Below are positions 7,557-15,441 of a stretch of DNA of 34,326 nucleotides, piece after piece. This DNA is from Treponema sp. (GTDB lineage Bacteria > Spirochaetota > Spirochaetia > Treponematales > Breznakiellaceae): contig JAITJW010000207.1 in assembly GCA_031278715.1 (NCBI GenBank), positions 1 through 34,326 on the forward strand, written 5' to 3'. The stretch's first letter is position 1. Each line of letters begins with the position of its first letter. The position numbers and the translations under genes were made by a program. Below the pieces are notes generated by a model, which saw nothing but the letters and a program-made list of their open reading frames with translations, had not been told where the DNA came from and ran no database searches.

Positions 7557-10385
7557 GTGAAACCCTACCAGGGGTTGTTACAATTCGTCGCCGGACTCAG
7601 GAAAAAAGCGGCGGACCGGGCCCTGTCTGCAGACAGAAAGCGGACAGCGGGCCGGGGGCTTAAAAAAACGGAACGGGAGGGTGAAGAACTTGTTCTTTTA
7701 CCCTTAAAGGACCTGGTCCTCTTTCCCAACACGACAGTCCCGGTCTTTATCACCCATCAGAGCGGAATTATTGCCGTTGAAGAATCCCTTAAACGGGATC
7801 ACCGGCTTTTCGCATCCTGCCTCCTCAACAGCAAAACCGCAGCGCAGGAAGCGGATCTTTCCGCAGAACTTTTTGCGAAACTTTCCGCAACGCGACCGGC
7901 GGCGCAGAATACAACACATTCTACGACGCTGAACGTAACACAGAACGCAGCACATTCCCCGCAGGGTCTCCGGGCCGGTCGTGGGGGGGAGCATGTTCAC
8001 GGCCCCCTTTCACCCGTTTCGGGAACCGCAGTCCGTATACTCCAGATACTGCGGCTTCCGGACGGTTCCGTCCGGGTACTACTTCAGGGGGAGTACCGGG
8101 GAACCATTACGGGCATCAAGTCCCTGCCGGTACCGCCGGCGGGATACCGCCTTTCCGGGCCGGAAGACAGGCTCCAAAGCTATAACCTGGTCCGGGTAGA
8201 GGTGATACCCGGCACTCTGTCCGGTACGGAGGATACGGACAGGCTTGCCATGATCCGGGCGATTCAGCAGGCATTTGCGCAATACGCAGATCTTTCAAAA
8301 AAAATAGGCCCCGACATAATCGCCGCTGTTGAAAGGGCGGATAATCCCGAACGGCTGGTTAACCTTATCGCCAATTCCATGGCGATAAAACCTGAAAAAA
8401 AACTGGAACTCCTCTCCATCCGGGACAGTGGAACCAGGCTGGAAGCGATTCTTGAAACCCTGGAGATGGAGAGCGAGATCTACAGCGTCCAGCGGAACAT
8501 TTCCGGCAAGGTAAAGAGCCGGCTGGAAAAAAACCAGCGGGAGTACATCCTCCACGAGCAGCTTAAGGAGATTAACAGGGAACTTGGCAAGGACAACCCG
8601 GAGGATGAATTTGCCGATCTGGAAAAGGCCGTAGCCGCGCGGAACCCGCCGGAGGAGGTCCTGGTTAAGGCCCAAAAAGAAATCGGCCGTTTGCGCAAAC
8701 TCCAGCCTTTCAGCCCGGAAGCGGGGGTATTACGGGCCTACGTGGAGTGGATCCGCGATCTGCCCTGGAGCGAATACTCGCCGGACTCGGTGAACCTGGG
8801 CCTTGCGGAGAAGATCCTTGACGAGGATCACTACAATATGCGTAAGGCCAAAGACCGGATCCTCGAATTTATCGCCGTCAGACAGCTCAGTGCCGCCGGT
8901 TCCGGCGCCGCCGGGGTCGCGGGAATCAAGGGACCCATCCTCTGTTTTACCGGGCCGCCGGGAACAGGAAAAACCAGCCTTGGAAAATCGGTGGCACGGG
9001 CCCTGGGCCGCACATTCGTACGCATATCCCTGGGAGGCGTCCGGGACGAGGCGGAAATCCGCGGTCACCGGAAAACATACGTAGGGGCCCTGCCGGGGAA
9101 GATCATCCAGTCCATGCGCAGGGCGGGGACCATGAACCCCGTCTTCCTCCTGGACGAGATCGACAAACTGTCCAGCGATTTCCGCGGGGACCCGGCGTCG
9201 GCCCTGCTGGAAGTGCTGGACCCGGAACAAAATTCCGCCTTTACCGATCACTATATGGAAGTTGCCTACGATTTGTCCAAAGTTCTGTTTATTACCACCG
9301 CCAATTCCCTTAACGGCATCCCCTACCCCCTTCTGGACCGGATGGAGATTATCGAGATTCCCGGTTACGGGGAACATGAAAAACTGGCCATAGCCAAACA
9401 GTTCCTTGTCCCCAAAGAACTGGAAGAAAACAGCCTCAAAGACGCAGCGATCAAGTTTACCGACGAGAGCCTGCGGGAGATTATCCGCTACTGGACCATG
9501 GAAAGCGGCGTCCGGGCCCTGGAACGGGAGATTGCCCGGATCTTGAGACGGATTGCACGGGAAGCGGTGAAGAAAAACTACGGCGCTTCGCCGTCCGGCG
9601 CCCCCTCCGGCGCTCCGGATAGCACGCCGGGAAAACCCCTGAGCGGCTTTAAGCGGACCATCCGCCCTTCCGATCTGGAAAGACTCCTGGGCCGGCGGAA
9701 GTACAAACGGGACGTAGTCTTTACGGAGGAACGCGTCGGGGTAAGCCACGGCTTGGCTTGGACCGAAACCGGGGGCGCCATGCTGCCCGTAGAAACCAGG
9801 GGCTTTGAGGGGGACGGGGAGCTGATCATCACGGGAAACCTGGGAGATGTGATGAAGGAAAGTGCCCGGATCGCCCTGTCCTGGCTGCGGAGCGCCAGGG
9901 AAAACTACCGGTTCAGGCTCAACATCGCCAAAACAGACTTCCACATCCACGTTCCTGAAGGGGCCATTCCCAAAGACGGTCCCTCCGCGGGGATTACGCT
10001 GGCCGCCTCTTTACTTTCCACCCTTTGTCAAAAGGCCCCCCGTCCGGGTATCGCAATGACCGGGGAACTTACCCTTACCGGTAGAATCCTCCCCATTGGG
10101 GGCCTTAAAGAAAAACTCCTGGCTGCGGTACGGAACGGCATGGAACAGGTGATCCTTCCCGAAGGCAACCGGGACGACTGGGAAGAACTGGACCGGGACA
10201 TACGGGAGGCCATTCCTGTGGAATTTGTGGAAAATGCCGAAGACGCCTTTTGGCTGCTTTTTGGAACCGGGGTACACCGGAAGGGCGGCCTTAAAAAGGG
10301 CGGTTCCGGGACACCGGTTTTGGAAAAATCGGAAGACATTCTCTCCCCGGCCCCGGCTGGGCTTTTGCCAGGTTCCGGCTGCTAG
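7557..10385 (+). CDS. lon: ATP-dependent protease La (Lon)
   Basis: Lon is a homo-oligomeric AAA+ serine protease for misfolded and regulatory proteins. The 942-aa protein is longer than the usual 780-820. The N-terminal substrate domain begins near residue 46 (LVLLPLKDLVLFPNT) after a basic extension. Walker A is GPPGTGKT at 466-473, and the Ser-Lys dyad is Ser810 (KDGPSAG) with Lys853 (GGLKEK). Extra length comes from the N-terminal leader, a Thr/Asn/Ala-rich insert at about 115-150, a Ser/Gly/Ala/Pro insert at about 680-700, and a Gly-rich tail after 900. The GTG at 7557 lies directly after the clpX stop codon, with a weak GAAGAG-type site upstream; no better start lies before the conserved domain. 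Confidence 0.94.
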   Translation: MKPYQGLLQFVAGLRKKAADRALSADRKRTAGRGLKKTEREGEELVLLPLKDLVLFPNTTVPVFITHQSGIIAVEESLKRDHRLFASCLLNSKTAAQEADLSAELFAKLSATRPAAQNTTHSTTLNVTQNAAHSPQGLRAGRGGEHVHGPLSPVSGTAVRILQILRLPDGSVRVLLQGEYRGTITGIKSLPVPPAGYRLSGPEDRLQSYNLVRVEVIPGTLSGTEDTDRLAMIRAIQQAFAQYADLSKKIGPDIIAAVERADNPERLVNLIANSMAIKPEKKLELLSIRDSGTRLEAILETLEMESEIYSVQRNISGKVKSRLEKNQREYILHEQLKEINRELGKDNPEDEFADLEKAVAARNPPEEVLVKAQKEIGRLRKLQPFSPEAGVLRAYVEWIRDLPWSEYSPDSVNLGLAEKILDEDHYNMRKAKDRILEFIAVRQLSAAGSGAAGVAGIKGPILCFTGPPGTGKTSLGKSVARALGRTFVRISLGGVRDEAEIRGHRKTYVGALPGKIIQSMRRAGTMNPVFLLDEIDKLSSDFRGDPASALLEVLDPEQNSAFTDHYMEVAYDLSKVLFITTANSLNGIPYPLLDRMEIIEIPGYGEHEKLAIAKQFLVPKELEENSLKDAAIKFTDESLREIIRYWTMESGVRALEREIARILRRIAREAVKKNYGASPSGAPSGAPDSTPGKPLSGFKRTIRPSDLERLLGRRKYKRDVVFTEERVGVSHGLAWTETGGAMLPVETRGFEGDGELIITGNLGDVMKESARIALSWLRSARENYRFRLNIAKTDFHIHVPEGAIPKDGPSAGITLAASLLSTLCQKAPRPGIAMTGELTLTGRILPIGGLKEKLLAAVRNGMEQVILPEGNRDDWEELDRDIREAIPVEFVENAEDAFWLLFGTGVHRKGGLKKGGSGTPVLEKSEDILSPAPAGLLPGSGC

Positions 10386-10424
10386 CAGGCTGTTGCGGAT
10401 TATCCCGCTGATACCGGCGGCGTT

Positions 10425-10447
10425 CCCAAAACCCGCCGGGTTTTGGG
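10425..10447 (+). terminator. Hairpin downstream of lon
   Basis: A perfect 10-bp stem CCCAAAACCC (10425-10434) / GGGTTTTGGG (10438-10447) with loop GCC lies 40 bases after the lon stop codon. No T-run follows, so it may act as a weak terminator or mRNA end stabiliser for the tig-clpP-clpX-lon transcript. Confidence 0.55.
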
Positions 10448-10453
10448 CATACT

Positions 10454-10573
10454 CTACAATTTTGCGATGTCTTCGGCGGAAAGCCCGGTTCCTTCGGCTA
10501 TGTGCTCAGGCGGCAGACCGAGTTTCTTTAAATTCCGGGCGATTTCCCGTTTCTCCTCCAGTTTGCCTTCCAG
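10454..10573 (-). pseudogene. C-terminal remnant of an Rpn-family nuclease/transposase
   Basis: Reading the minus strand, 39 codons end at TAG (10454-10456). The peptide contains EKREIARNLKKLGL followed by PPEHIAEGTGLSAEDIAKL. This is the typical C-terminal tail of Rpn/YhgA-like PD-(D/E)XK recombination-promoting nucleases. Upstream the frame is closed by an in-frame TAG at 10574-10576, and the catalytic N-terminal domain is absent, so only a decayed 3' end is left. The family assignment rests on the tail motif alone. Confidence 0.6.
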
Positions 10574-10574
10574 C

Positions 10575-10775
10575 TATCTGGCGCTTGGGCGTGTTCCTGC
10601 GTACTACGCCGACAGCCAGGCCCAGGCGCAGACACAGTCCAATGTGCGGTTGGCGCATATGGACAGCGGCACGGCATTGGACTTGTTCAATGAGCCGGTT
10701 GGTTATCTGCCAGGCGCATTCGCCGTTAAAGCAGAAAGGACGCCGGGCGGCTTCCCCGCCTTGGCGCAATCATAA
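10575..10775 (+). pseudogene. Truncated ORF fragment of unknown origin
   Basis: The last 66 codons before TAA (10773-10775) read like a real protein end (QAQTQSNVRLAHMDSGTALD, then LFNEPVGYLPG). I do not recognise the family. It begins at the junction with the Rpn remnant and has no plausible start or ribosome-binding site. It uses TTG and GCG codons more than the neighbouring genes do. A fragment left by an insertion or deletion of a transferred gene is the simplest reading; a chance open frame remains possible. Confidence 0.35.
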
Positions 10776-10953
10776 GGCAGCAAGCAGAGAAATAACTCTC
10801 TTGACGGGCAGGGACAATCACTGAAGCAAAACCATCTATGGAGCTCCCCGCTGGACAGACAGGGCTGCTGCAGTTACTTTTCCCTGTTCAGCTGCCGTTT
10901 CCTGGCAGCCTGTTGCGCTGGGCTGCTTTGCGCATCTCTGGTTCGCTTACCGT
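10776..10953. other. Gap between decayed region and glycosyltransferase
   Basis: No gene is seen. Near its right end is an imperfect hairpin, GCGCATC (10930-10936), TCT, GGTTCGC (10940-10946). It matches, with few changes, the hairpin at 21633-21649, and is probably a transcription end for the glycosyltransferase on the minus strand. Confidence 0.45.
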
Positions 10954-12084
10954 TTACAGGGTCTCCTGGATGATCTGCAGGGTATGTTCGGCACAGCGGT
11001 CCCAGGAGAAGTTCCGGACCCGTTCCAGGCCATGGCGCTGACATTCCCGGTAAATTTCCCGGTTTGTGGCCAGGGTAACCAGGCGGTCCGCCATGTCCTC
11101 AACGTCCAGGGGATCAAAGTACAGGGCCGCATGTTCCGCGGTTTCCGGCAGGCCGGCGGCACGGGCGCAGGCGACCGGGATACCGGTTGCCATAGCCTCC
11201 AGGACACCCAGGCCAAAACCTTCATACAGTGAGGGAAACACCACGATATCCGCGCCGGAGTAGAGTTTCGGAAGACTCCGAATGGGAAAATGGCCGGTAA
11301 AAAAAATGTCGTTCCGGTAGGGGGAGGCGTTGGCTACTTTTTTAACACGGTCCGCCCCCTGGCTGTCCCCGCCGGCCAGGATCAGCCGGTGAGGGTACCT
11401 GGTCCGCTCTTTGAAGATCCTGAAAGCCTCGAAAAGCCGGATATGGTTCTTTATGGGGTGTTCGATTCGGGACACGTATAGCAGGTAGGGCCGGCGGAAA
11501 CTGAAAGGCTGGATCAGTACCACGCTTTCCTCGTTTTTCGGCAGGGGCTGAAAGGCTTCCAGATCTATGCCGTTGGGGACCACCTCGATCCGGGATTCTT
11601 TAACCCGGACTAGTTCCACCAGCTCCTGTTTAACCCAGTTACTCACCGCGATAACCCGGTCCAGCCGGCGCAGGGCGTCGGGAAGGATCACACGGGGGAC
11701 GACCCCCAGCTTTTCACGGGTTTTCCCCCTTCCCCAGTAGATGGCCATGTCGTGAACCGTCCCGACGGTGGGACAGGGGGAACGGCGGGGGGCCGCCAGA
11801 CGGTGGGCTGCCGGGAAAAAACAGACATTGTAGTTCCGGGATTTGGCGAATTCCTCGTACTTGAACAGGTGCCACAGGGAATTGGCGGTCTTGCCGTTTA
11901 CCGGGCAGCGGGAAACAAATTCCAGATTCGGGGCAACATCATTGTAAACATAACGGTCAAATTCCCAGCCGAAAATCTCAAAAAGAGCCCCCGAAGGGGG
12001 AATCCGCTTCAGCAACTGGGTTAAATAAGCGCCGACACCGGCTTTGCCGCCATCGCAGGCAAAACTGTCGATCCCAACTTTCAT
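10954..12084 (-). CDS. GT4-family glycosyltransferase
   Basis: A 376-aa GT-B fold, retaining glycosyltransferase of the GT4 type. The N-terminal acceptor domain starts with a glycine-rich loop (GGKAGVGAYL, about 12-21). The C-terminal nucleotide-sugar domain carries the E-x7-E motif, Glu288 to Glu296, in EGFGLGVLEAMATGIPV. VPNGID is at about 188-193. No membrane segment is present, so it acts at the cytoplasmic face on a lipid or glycan acceptor. The sugar and acceptor cannot be told from sequence; mannosyl/glucosyl transfer in envelope glycoconjugate synthesis is the usual role. GGAGG lies four bases before the ATG. It is a single gene, divergent from nrdR and next to a decayed region. Confidence 0.85.
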   Translation of the reverse strand: MKVGIDSFACDGGKAGVGAYLTQLLKRIPPSGALFEIFGWEFDRYVYNDVAPNLEFVSRCPVNGKTANSLWHLFKYEEFAKSRNYNVCFFPAAHRLAAPRRSPCPTVGTVHDMAIYWGRGKTREKLGVVPRVILPDALRRLDRVIAVSNWVKQELVELVRVKESRIEVVPNGIDLEAFQPLPKNEESVVLIQPFSFRRPYLLYVSRIEHPIKNHIRLFEAFRIFKERTRYPHRLILAGGDSQGADRVKKVANASPYRNDIFFTGHFPIRSLPKLYSGADIVVFPSLYEGFGLGVLEAMATGIPVACARAAGLPETAEHAALYFDPLDVEDMADRLVTLATNREIYRECQRHGLERVRNFSWDRCAEHTLQIIQETL

Positions 12085-12211
12085 AAAACCTCCGGAAATG
12101 CCCGAATCCCATATCCCGGCATGTAGGAAAAAGACAGCATATCAATGACAAAAACAAAAAAGCAAGTGAGTCGCTGTATACCGGTAGCCTGAAATTTTTC
12201 CCCGTCGATCC

Positions 12212-12240
12212 TTGCAACACAACCTGTAGTGCTGTATAGT
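12212..12240 (+). promoter_or_regulatory. Promoter of the nrdR-nrdD-nrdG operon
   Basis: TTGCAA (12212-12217) and TATAGT (12235-12240) are separated by 17 bases. It lies about 90 bases upstream of the nrdR start and overlaps the first NrdR-like box. Confidence 0.65.
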
Positions 12241-12273
12241 CAATTTCAATGGAAAAGACGCTATATATGTGGC
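12217..12273. promoter_or_regulatory. Two putative NrdR boxes
   Basis: Against the NrdR consensus acaCwAtATaTwGtgt, 12217-12232 (ACACAACCTGTAGTGC) matches 12 of 16 positions. 12258-12273 (ACGCTATATATGTGGC) matches 11 of 16 and includes the core CTATATAT. They are 41 bases apart start to start, about four helical turns, and flank the -10 element. This arrangement suits cooperative repression by NrdR and so autoregulation. Confidence 0.5.
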
Positions 12274-12331
12274 GCCATCGGCCGATGATCATTTCAACGG
12301 CACGGCGGATAAGCCCGCAACAGGTCGCCGG

Positions 12332-12793
12332 ATGAGATGTCCTCATTGCGGGAATTTGGAAGACAAGGTGGTCGAATCCCGTACCCTGGCCAACGGAGCG
12401 GCTATCCGCCGGCGGCGTGAGTGTAACGACTGCGGTTACCGTTTTACAAGCTACGAGCGGATTGAGGACAAACAGTTCATGGTTATCAAGCGGGATGGCC
12501 GCAGGGAACCCTTTGACCGGCGGAAAATTGAGCGCGGGGTCGAGCGGGCCCTGGAAAAACGGCCCGTATCTCCTATGATGATCGAAAGCCTGGTCAACCA
12601 GATCGAAGACCAATCGGCCATTATAGGCAGGGTCAACCATGAGATCAGCGCCTCCGGTATCGGGGATCTGGTGCTGGAAAAGCTGGCGGCTGTGGACCGG
12701 GTGGCCTACATTCGTTTCGCATCCGTGTACCGGCACTTTGAGAATTTGGATGAATTTGTCCGGGAGATACAAAAAATGGAGGAACCGAGGTGA
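12332..12793 (+). CDS. nrdR: Transcriptional repressor NrdR
   Basis: NrdR senses ATP/dATP through an ATP-cone domain and represses ribonucleotide reductase operons. From ATG 12332 the protein is 153 aa, the standard length, and begins with the invariant MRCPHCG. Zinc-ribbon ligands are Cys3, Cys6, Cys31 and Cys34. The RRRREC motif precedes the second Cys pair, and the ATP-cone runs from about residue 45 to 135 (VIKRDGRREPFDRRKI). A GTG at 12269 would add 21 non-conserved residues and is rejected. The stop codon overlaps the nrdD GTG by 4 bases (GTGA), giving tight coupling. Confidence 0.94.
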   Translation: MRCPHCGNLEDKVVESRTLANGAAIRRRRECNDCGYRFTSYERIEDKQFMVIKRDGRREPFDRRKIERGVERALEKRPVSPMMIESLVNQIEDQSAIIGRVNHEISASGIGDLVLEKLAAVDRVAYIRFASVYRHFENLDEFVREIQKMEEPR

Positions 12794-14883
12794 TAAAGCA
12801 GGTAGTTAAGCGTTCCGGGACCATCGAGACCTACGACCGTTACAAGATATTCAGCGCGGTAAGCCGGGCTTACGATGCGGTAGGGAAGGATCTCCGGGAG
12901 AAAAAACTTTCCCCGGAGGAACAGGACAGCCGTGTGGAGGCGCTTACCAGGCGGGTGGAGGTCCTTCTGGAGGAAATGATGAAGGACCGTCACCCCTCCT
13001 CCATTCCCGCCATCGAGGAAATTCAGGACCTCGTAGAGACCGCCCTCATCGAAAAACAGGAAACGGCAGTCGCCAAAGCCTACATCCTCTACCGGGCCCG
13101 GCACGAGGCCAGGCGGGACCTTAAAAACCTGATGCTGGATATTGATTCCACGATGGACGGCTACCTTAAACAGTCCGACTGGCGGGTCAACGAGAACGCC
13201 AACGTCAACTACTCCCTGGGGGGCCTGATCCTCCACAATTCAGGAAGCATCACCGCCAACTACTGGCTTAAAAACATCTACCCGCCGGAAATCGCCAACG
13301 CCCACCGGGACGCGGATTTTCACATCCACGATCTTTCCATGTTTTCAGGCTACTGCGCCGGCTGGTCCCTGCGCCAGCTTATCGCCGAAGGGCTGGGGGG
13401 AGTGGCGGACAAGATCACCAGCAAACCGGCCAAGCACCTTTCCACGCTGATGCAGCAGGCGGTGAATTTCCTGGGCTGCCTGCAGAACGAATGGGCCGGG
13501 GCCCAGGCATTCAGTTCCTTCGACACCTATGTCGCCCCCTTTGTAAAGGTGGATAATTTAAGCGACAAGGAAATAAAACAGTGTCTGCAGAGCTTCGTGT
13601 TTGGGGTGAATACCCCCAGCCGCTGGGGCAGCCAGGCGCCCTTTACGAACATCACCCTGGACTGGGTCTGTCCCGCAGACCTTAAGGACCGGAAGGCCCT
13701 AACCGGGGGACGGGAAATGGACTTTACCTACGGTGAATGTCAGTCCCAGATGGACCGGATAAACCGGATCTTCATCGAACTTATGCTGGACGGGGATGCC
13801 GATGGCCGGGGCTTTCAGTACCCCATCCCCACCTACAACATAACCAGGGACTTTAACTGGGACAGCGGCAATGCCAAGATTCTTTTTGAAATGACCGCCC
13901 GCTACGGTACCCCCTATTTCCAGAATTTCATCAACTCCGACCTTAACCCCGCTGACGTAAGGTCCATGTGCTGCCGCCTCCAGTTGGACAAACGTGAACT
14001 GCGGAAACGGGGGGGCGGCCTTTTCGGTTCCGATGAGCTGACCGGCTCGGTGGGGGTGGTAACCATCAACCTCCCGCGGATCGCCTACCTGGCCAAAGAC
14101 CGGGGAGATTTTTACCGCCGCCTGGAAGGGCTCATGAGTTTGGCCAGGGAAAGCCTTATTATCAAGCGGAAAACCGTAAAAAAACTGCTGGAAGCGGGGC
14201 TTTTCCCCTACACACGGCGCTACCTGCAGACCCTGGACAACCACTTTAACACCATCGGCCTTGTAGGTATGAACGAGGCCCTGCAGAACTTTCTGGGTAA
14301 AGACCTCACAAGCCAGGAGGGACGGGCCTTTGCCCTGGAAGTCTTGAACTTTATGCGGGAAAAACTGGCGGATTTTCAGGAGGAAACCGGGGAACTGTTT
14401 AACCTGGAAGCCACCCCTGCAGAATCGACATCCTACCGCCTGGCAAAGCACGACAAGAGCCGCTACCCGGACATTATCAGCGCCGGAACCAGGGAACCCT
14501 ATTATACCAATTCCACCCAGCTCCCGGTTATGGCGACCGAAGATATTTTCGACGCCCTGGATCAGCAGGAAGCCCTGCAGATCGCCTATACCGGGGGCAC
14601 AGTTTTTCACGCGTTCCTGGGAGAGGCTATCGAAGACTGGCGAAGCTGCCGGGATCTGGTGCGGAGCATCGCCTCCAATTACCGTATCCCCTACTTCACC
14701 ATCTCCCCCACCTTCTCCGTGTGCCCCGTCCACGGCTACCTGCGGGGCGAACACTTCCACTGCCCCACATGCCGGGAAGAGCAGGAGACGGAACTGCGGG
14801 AACGGATCAGCGCCCTGGAACGGGAGCGGGAACAGATTCTGGAGAAGACGACACAAAATTCAGTGAAGCAATCCCAATTTTAA
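12790..14883 (+). CDS. nrdD: Anaerobic (class III) ribonucleotide reductase large chain, lacking the glycyl-radical domain
   Basis: NrdD reduces ribonucleoside triphosphates to deoxy forms under anoxia by thiyl-radical chemistry. The 697-aa chain has an N-terminal ATP-cone (about 1-90), the ten-stranded barrel core with Cys189 (GYCAGWSL) and the vicinal pair Cys394-Cys395 (MCCRL), and a C-terminal zinc site (C645-x2-H648, C658-x2-C661). The vicinal pair resembles thioredoxin-dependent members more than the formate-using E. coli/T4 type (inference). After the zinc site only a charged coiled coil remains, and the chain stops before the glycyl-radical motif present in ordinary NrdD. That motif is on the next gene. 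GTG start with GGAGGAA upstream. Confidence 0.93.
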   Translation: MIKQVVKRSGTIETYDRYKIFSAVSRAYDAVGKDLREKKLSPEEQDSRVEALTRRVEVLLEEMMKDRHPSSIPAIEEIQDLVETALIEKQETAVAKAYILYRARHEARRDLKNLMLDIDSTMDGYLKQSDWRVNENANVNYSLGGLILHNSGSITANYWLKNIYPPEIANAHRDADFHIHDLSMFSGYCAGWSLRQLIAEGLGGVADKITSKPAKHLSTLMQQAVNFLGCLQNEWAGAQAFSSFDTYVAPFVKVDNLSDKEIKQCLQSFVFGVNTPSRWGSQAPFTNITLDWVCPADLKDRKALTGGREMDFTYGECQSQMDRINRIFIELMLDGDADGRGFQYPIPTYNITRDFNWDSGNAKILFEMTARYGTPYFQNFINSDLNPADVRSMCCRLQLDKRELRKRGGGLFGSDELTGSVGVVTINLPRIAYLAKDRGDFYRRLEGLMSLARESLIIKRKTVKKLLEAGLFPYTRRYLQTLDNHFNTIGLVGMNEALQNFLGKDLTSQEGRAFALEVLNFMREKLADFQEETGELFNLEATPAESTSYRLAKHDKSRYPDIISAGTREPYYTNSTQLPVMATEDIFDALDQQEALQIAYTGGTVFHAFLGEAIEDWRSCRDLVRSIASNYRIPYFTISPTFSVCPVHGYLRGEHFHCPTCREEQETELRERISALEREREQILEKTTQNSVKQSQF

Positions 14884-14896
14884 GGAGTAAAACGAA

Positions 14897-15415
14897 ATGA
14901 GGACCCTTGAGGACGTAGAAAAAGATTTGGCCCAGGCCAGGGAGGCCCTTGCATCGGTGGAGGGAACACCCGCGGAAGTGTACAGCCGCATTGTCGGCTA
15001 CTACCGTTCCGTGCGGAACTGGAACCGGGGTAAACGGGAGGAATATGGCGAGCGGCGGCTTTACGACCTGTCCCTGCCCGAATATTCCGGCAGGACGGCC
15101 GCCCCTTCAGCCGCAGCGGCCGGGGAGAGCGGCGCGGAATCCGCTGCGGATTCCGCCAGGGTGCTGCTCTTCTGGCGTCCCGCGTGCCCGGCCTGCCCTT
15201 CGGCCAAGGAAGCGGCGGGCCGGCTGGGAATTCCGGTAGACCTGGTAAACGCCGACACGGAAACAGGATATGCCGAGGCCCTGCGGCGTAACGTCCTTGC
15301 CACCCCCACCGCTATCTTCCTCTCACCCGAAGGAGGGGAGATCGGCAGGGCCCTGGATTCCCGTTCCATCGCCAACTTTGGCGCCGCCAAAGTTGGTAAC
15401 CGGGTCCTGGTCTAG
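14897..15415 (+). CDS. Stand-alone NrdD glycyl-radical domain fused to a thioredoxin-fold redoxin
   Basis: A 172-aa protein. Residues 1-25 are a charged helix that looks like the continuation of the NrdD coiled coil. Residues 28-57 carry the NrdD glycyl-radical motif EVYSRIVGYYRSVRNWNRGK, with Gly34 the predicted radical site. An Ala/Ser-rich linker (about 66-87) leads to a redoxin domain with W93-R-P-A-C97-P-A-C100, the cis-proline motif ATP137T and a normal thioredoxin-like tail. Ordinary NrdD carries the glycine on its own C-terminus. Here it is a separate subunit that also brings a dithiol reductant. AAGGAG lies 9 bases before the ATG, and in-frame stops in both relevant frames (14881-14883 and 14888-14890) show it is a separate gene. 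NrdG would install the radical on Gly34. Confidence 0.88.
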   Translation: MRTLEDVEKDLAQAREALASVEGTPAEVYSRIVGYYRSVRNWNRGKREEYGERRLYDLSLPEYSGRTAAPSAAAAGESGAESAADSARVLLFWRPACPACPSAKEAAGRLGIPVDLVNADTETGYAEALRRNVLATPTAIFLSPEGGEIGRALDSRSIANFGAAKVGNRVLV

Positions 15416-15441
15416 ACGCCGGCCCTGCGGAAACGCCCGGC

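Noticed and set aside
8730-9950. 406-aa ORF on the minus strand
   Set aside because: It is antisense to the conserved AAA+ and protease domains of lon, with no recognisable motifs.
10225-10824. 199-aa plus-strand ORF across the end of lon
   Set aside because: It is out of frame with lon, and its downstream part overlaps the better-supported fragments.
12269-12331. Longer nrdR from GTG 12269
   Set aside because: NrdR proteins start at MRCPHCG; the extra codons fall within the second NrdR-like box.
13699-14856. 385-aa ORF on the minus strand
   Set aside because: It is antisense to the nrdD core; shadow frame.
14870-14900. NrdD stop as a simple frameshift error
   Set aside because: The downstream frame has its own in-frame stop at 14888-14890, and a good AAGGAG site precedes ATG 14897, so one base error would not join the two ORFs.
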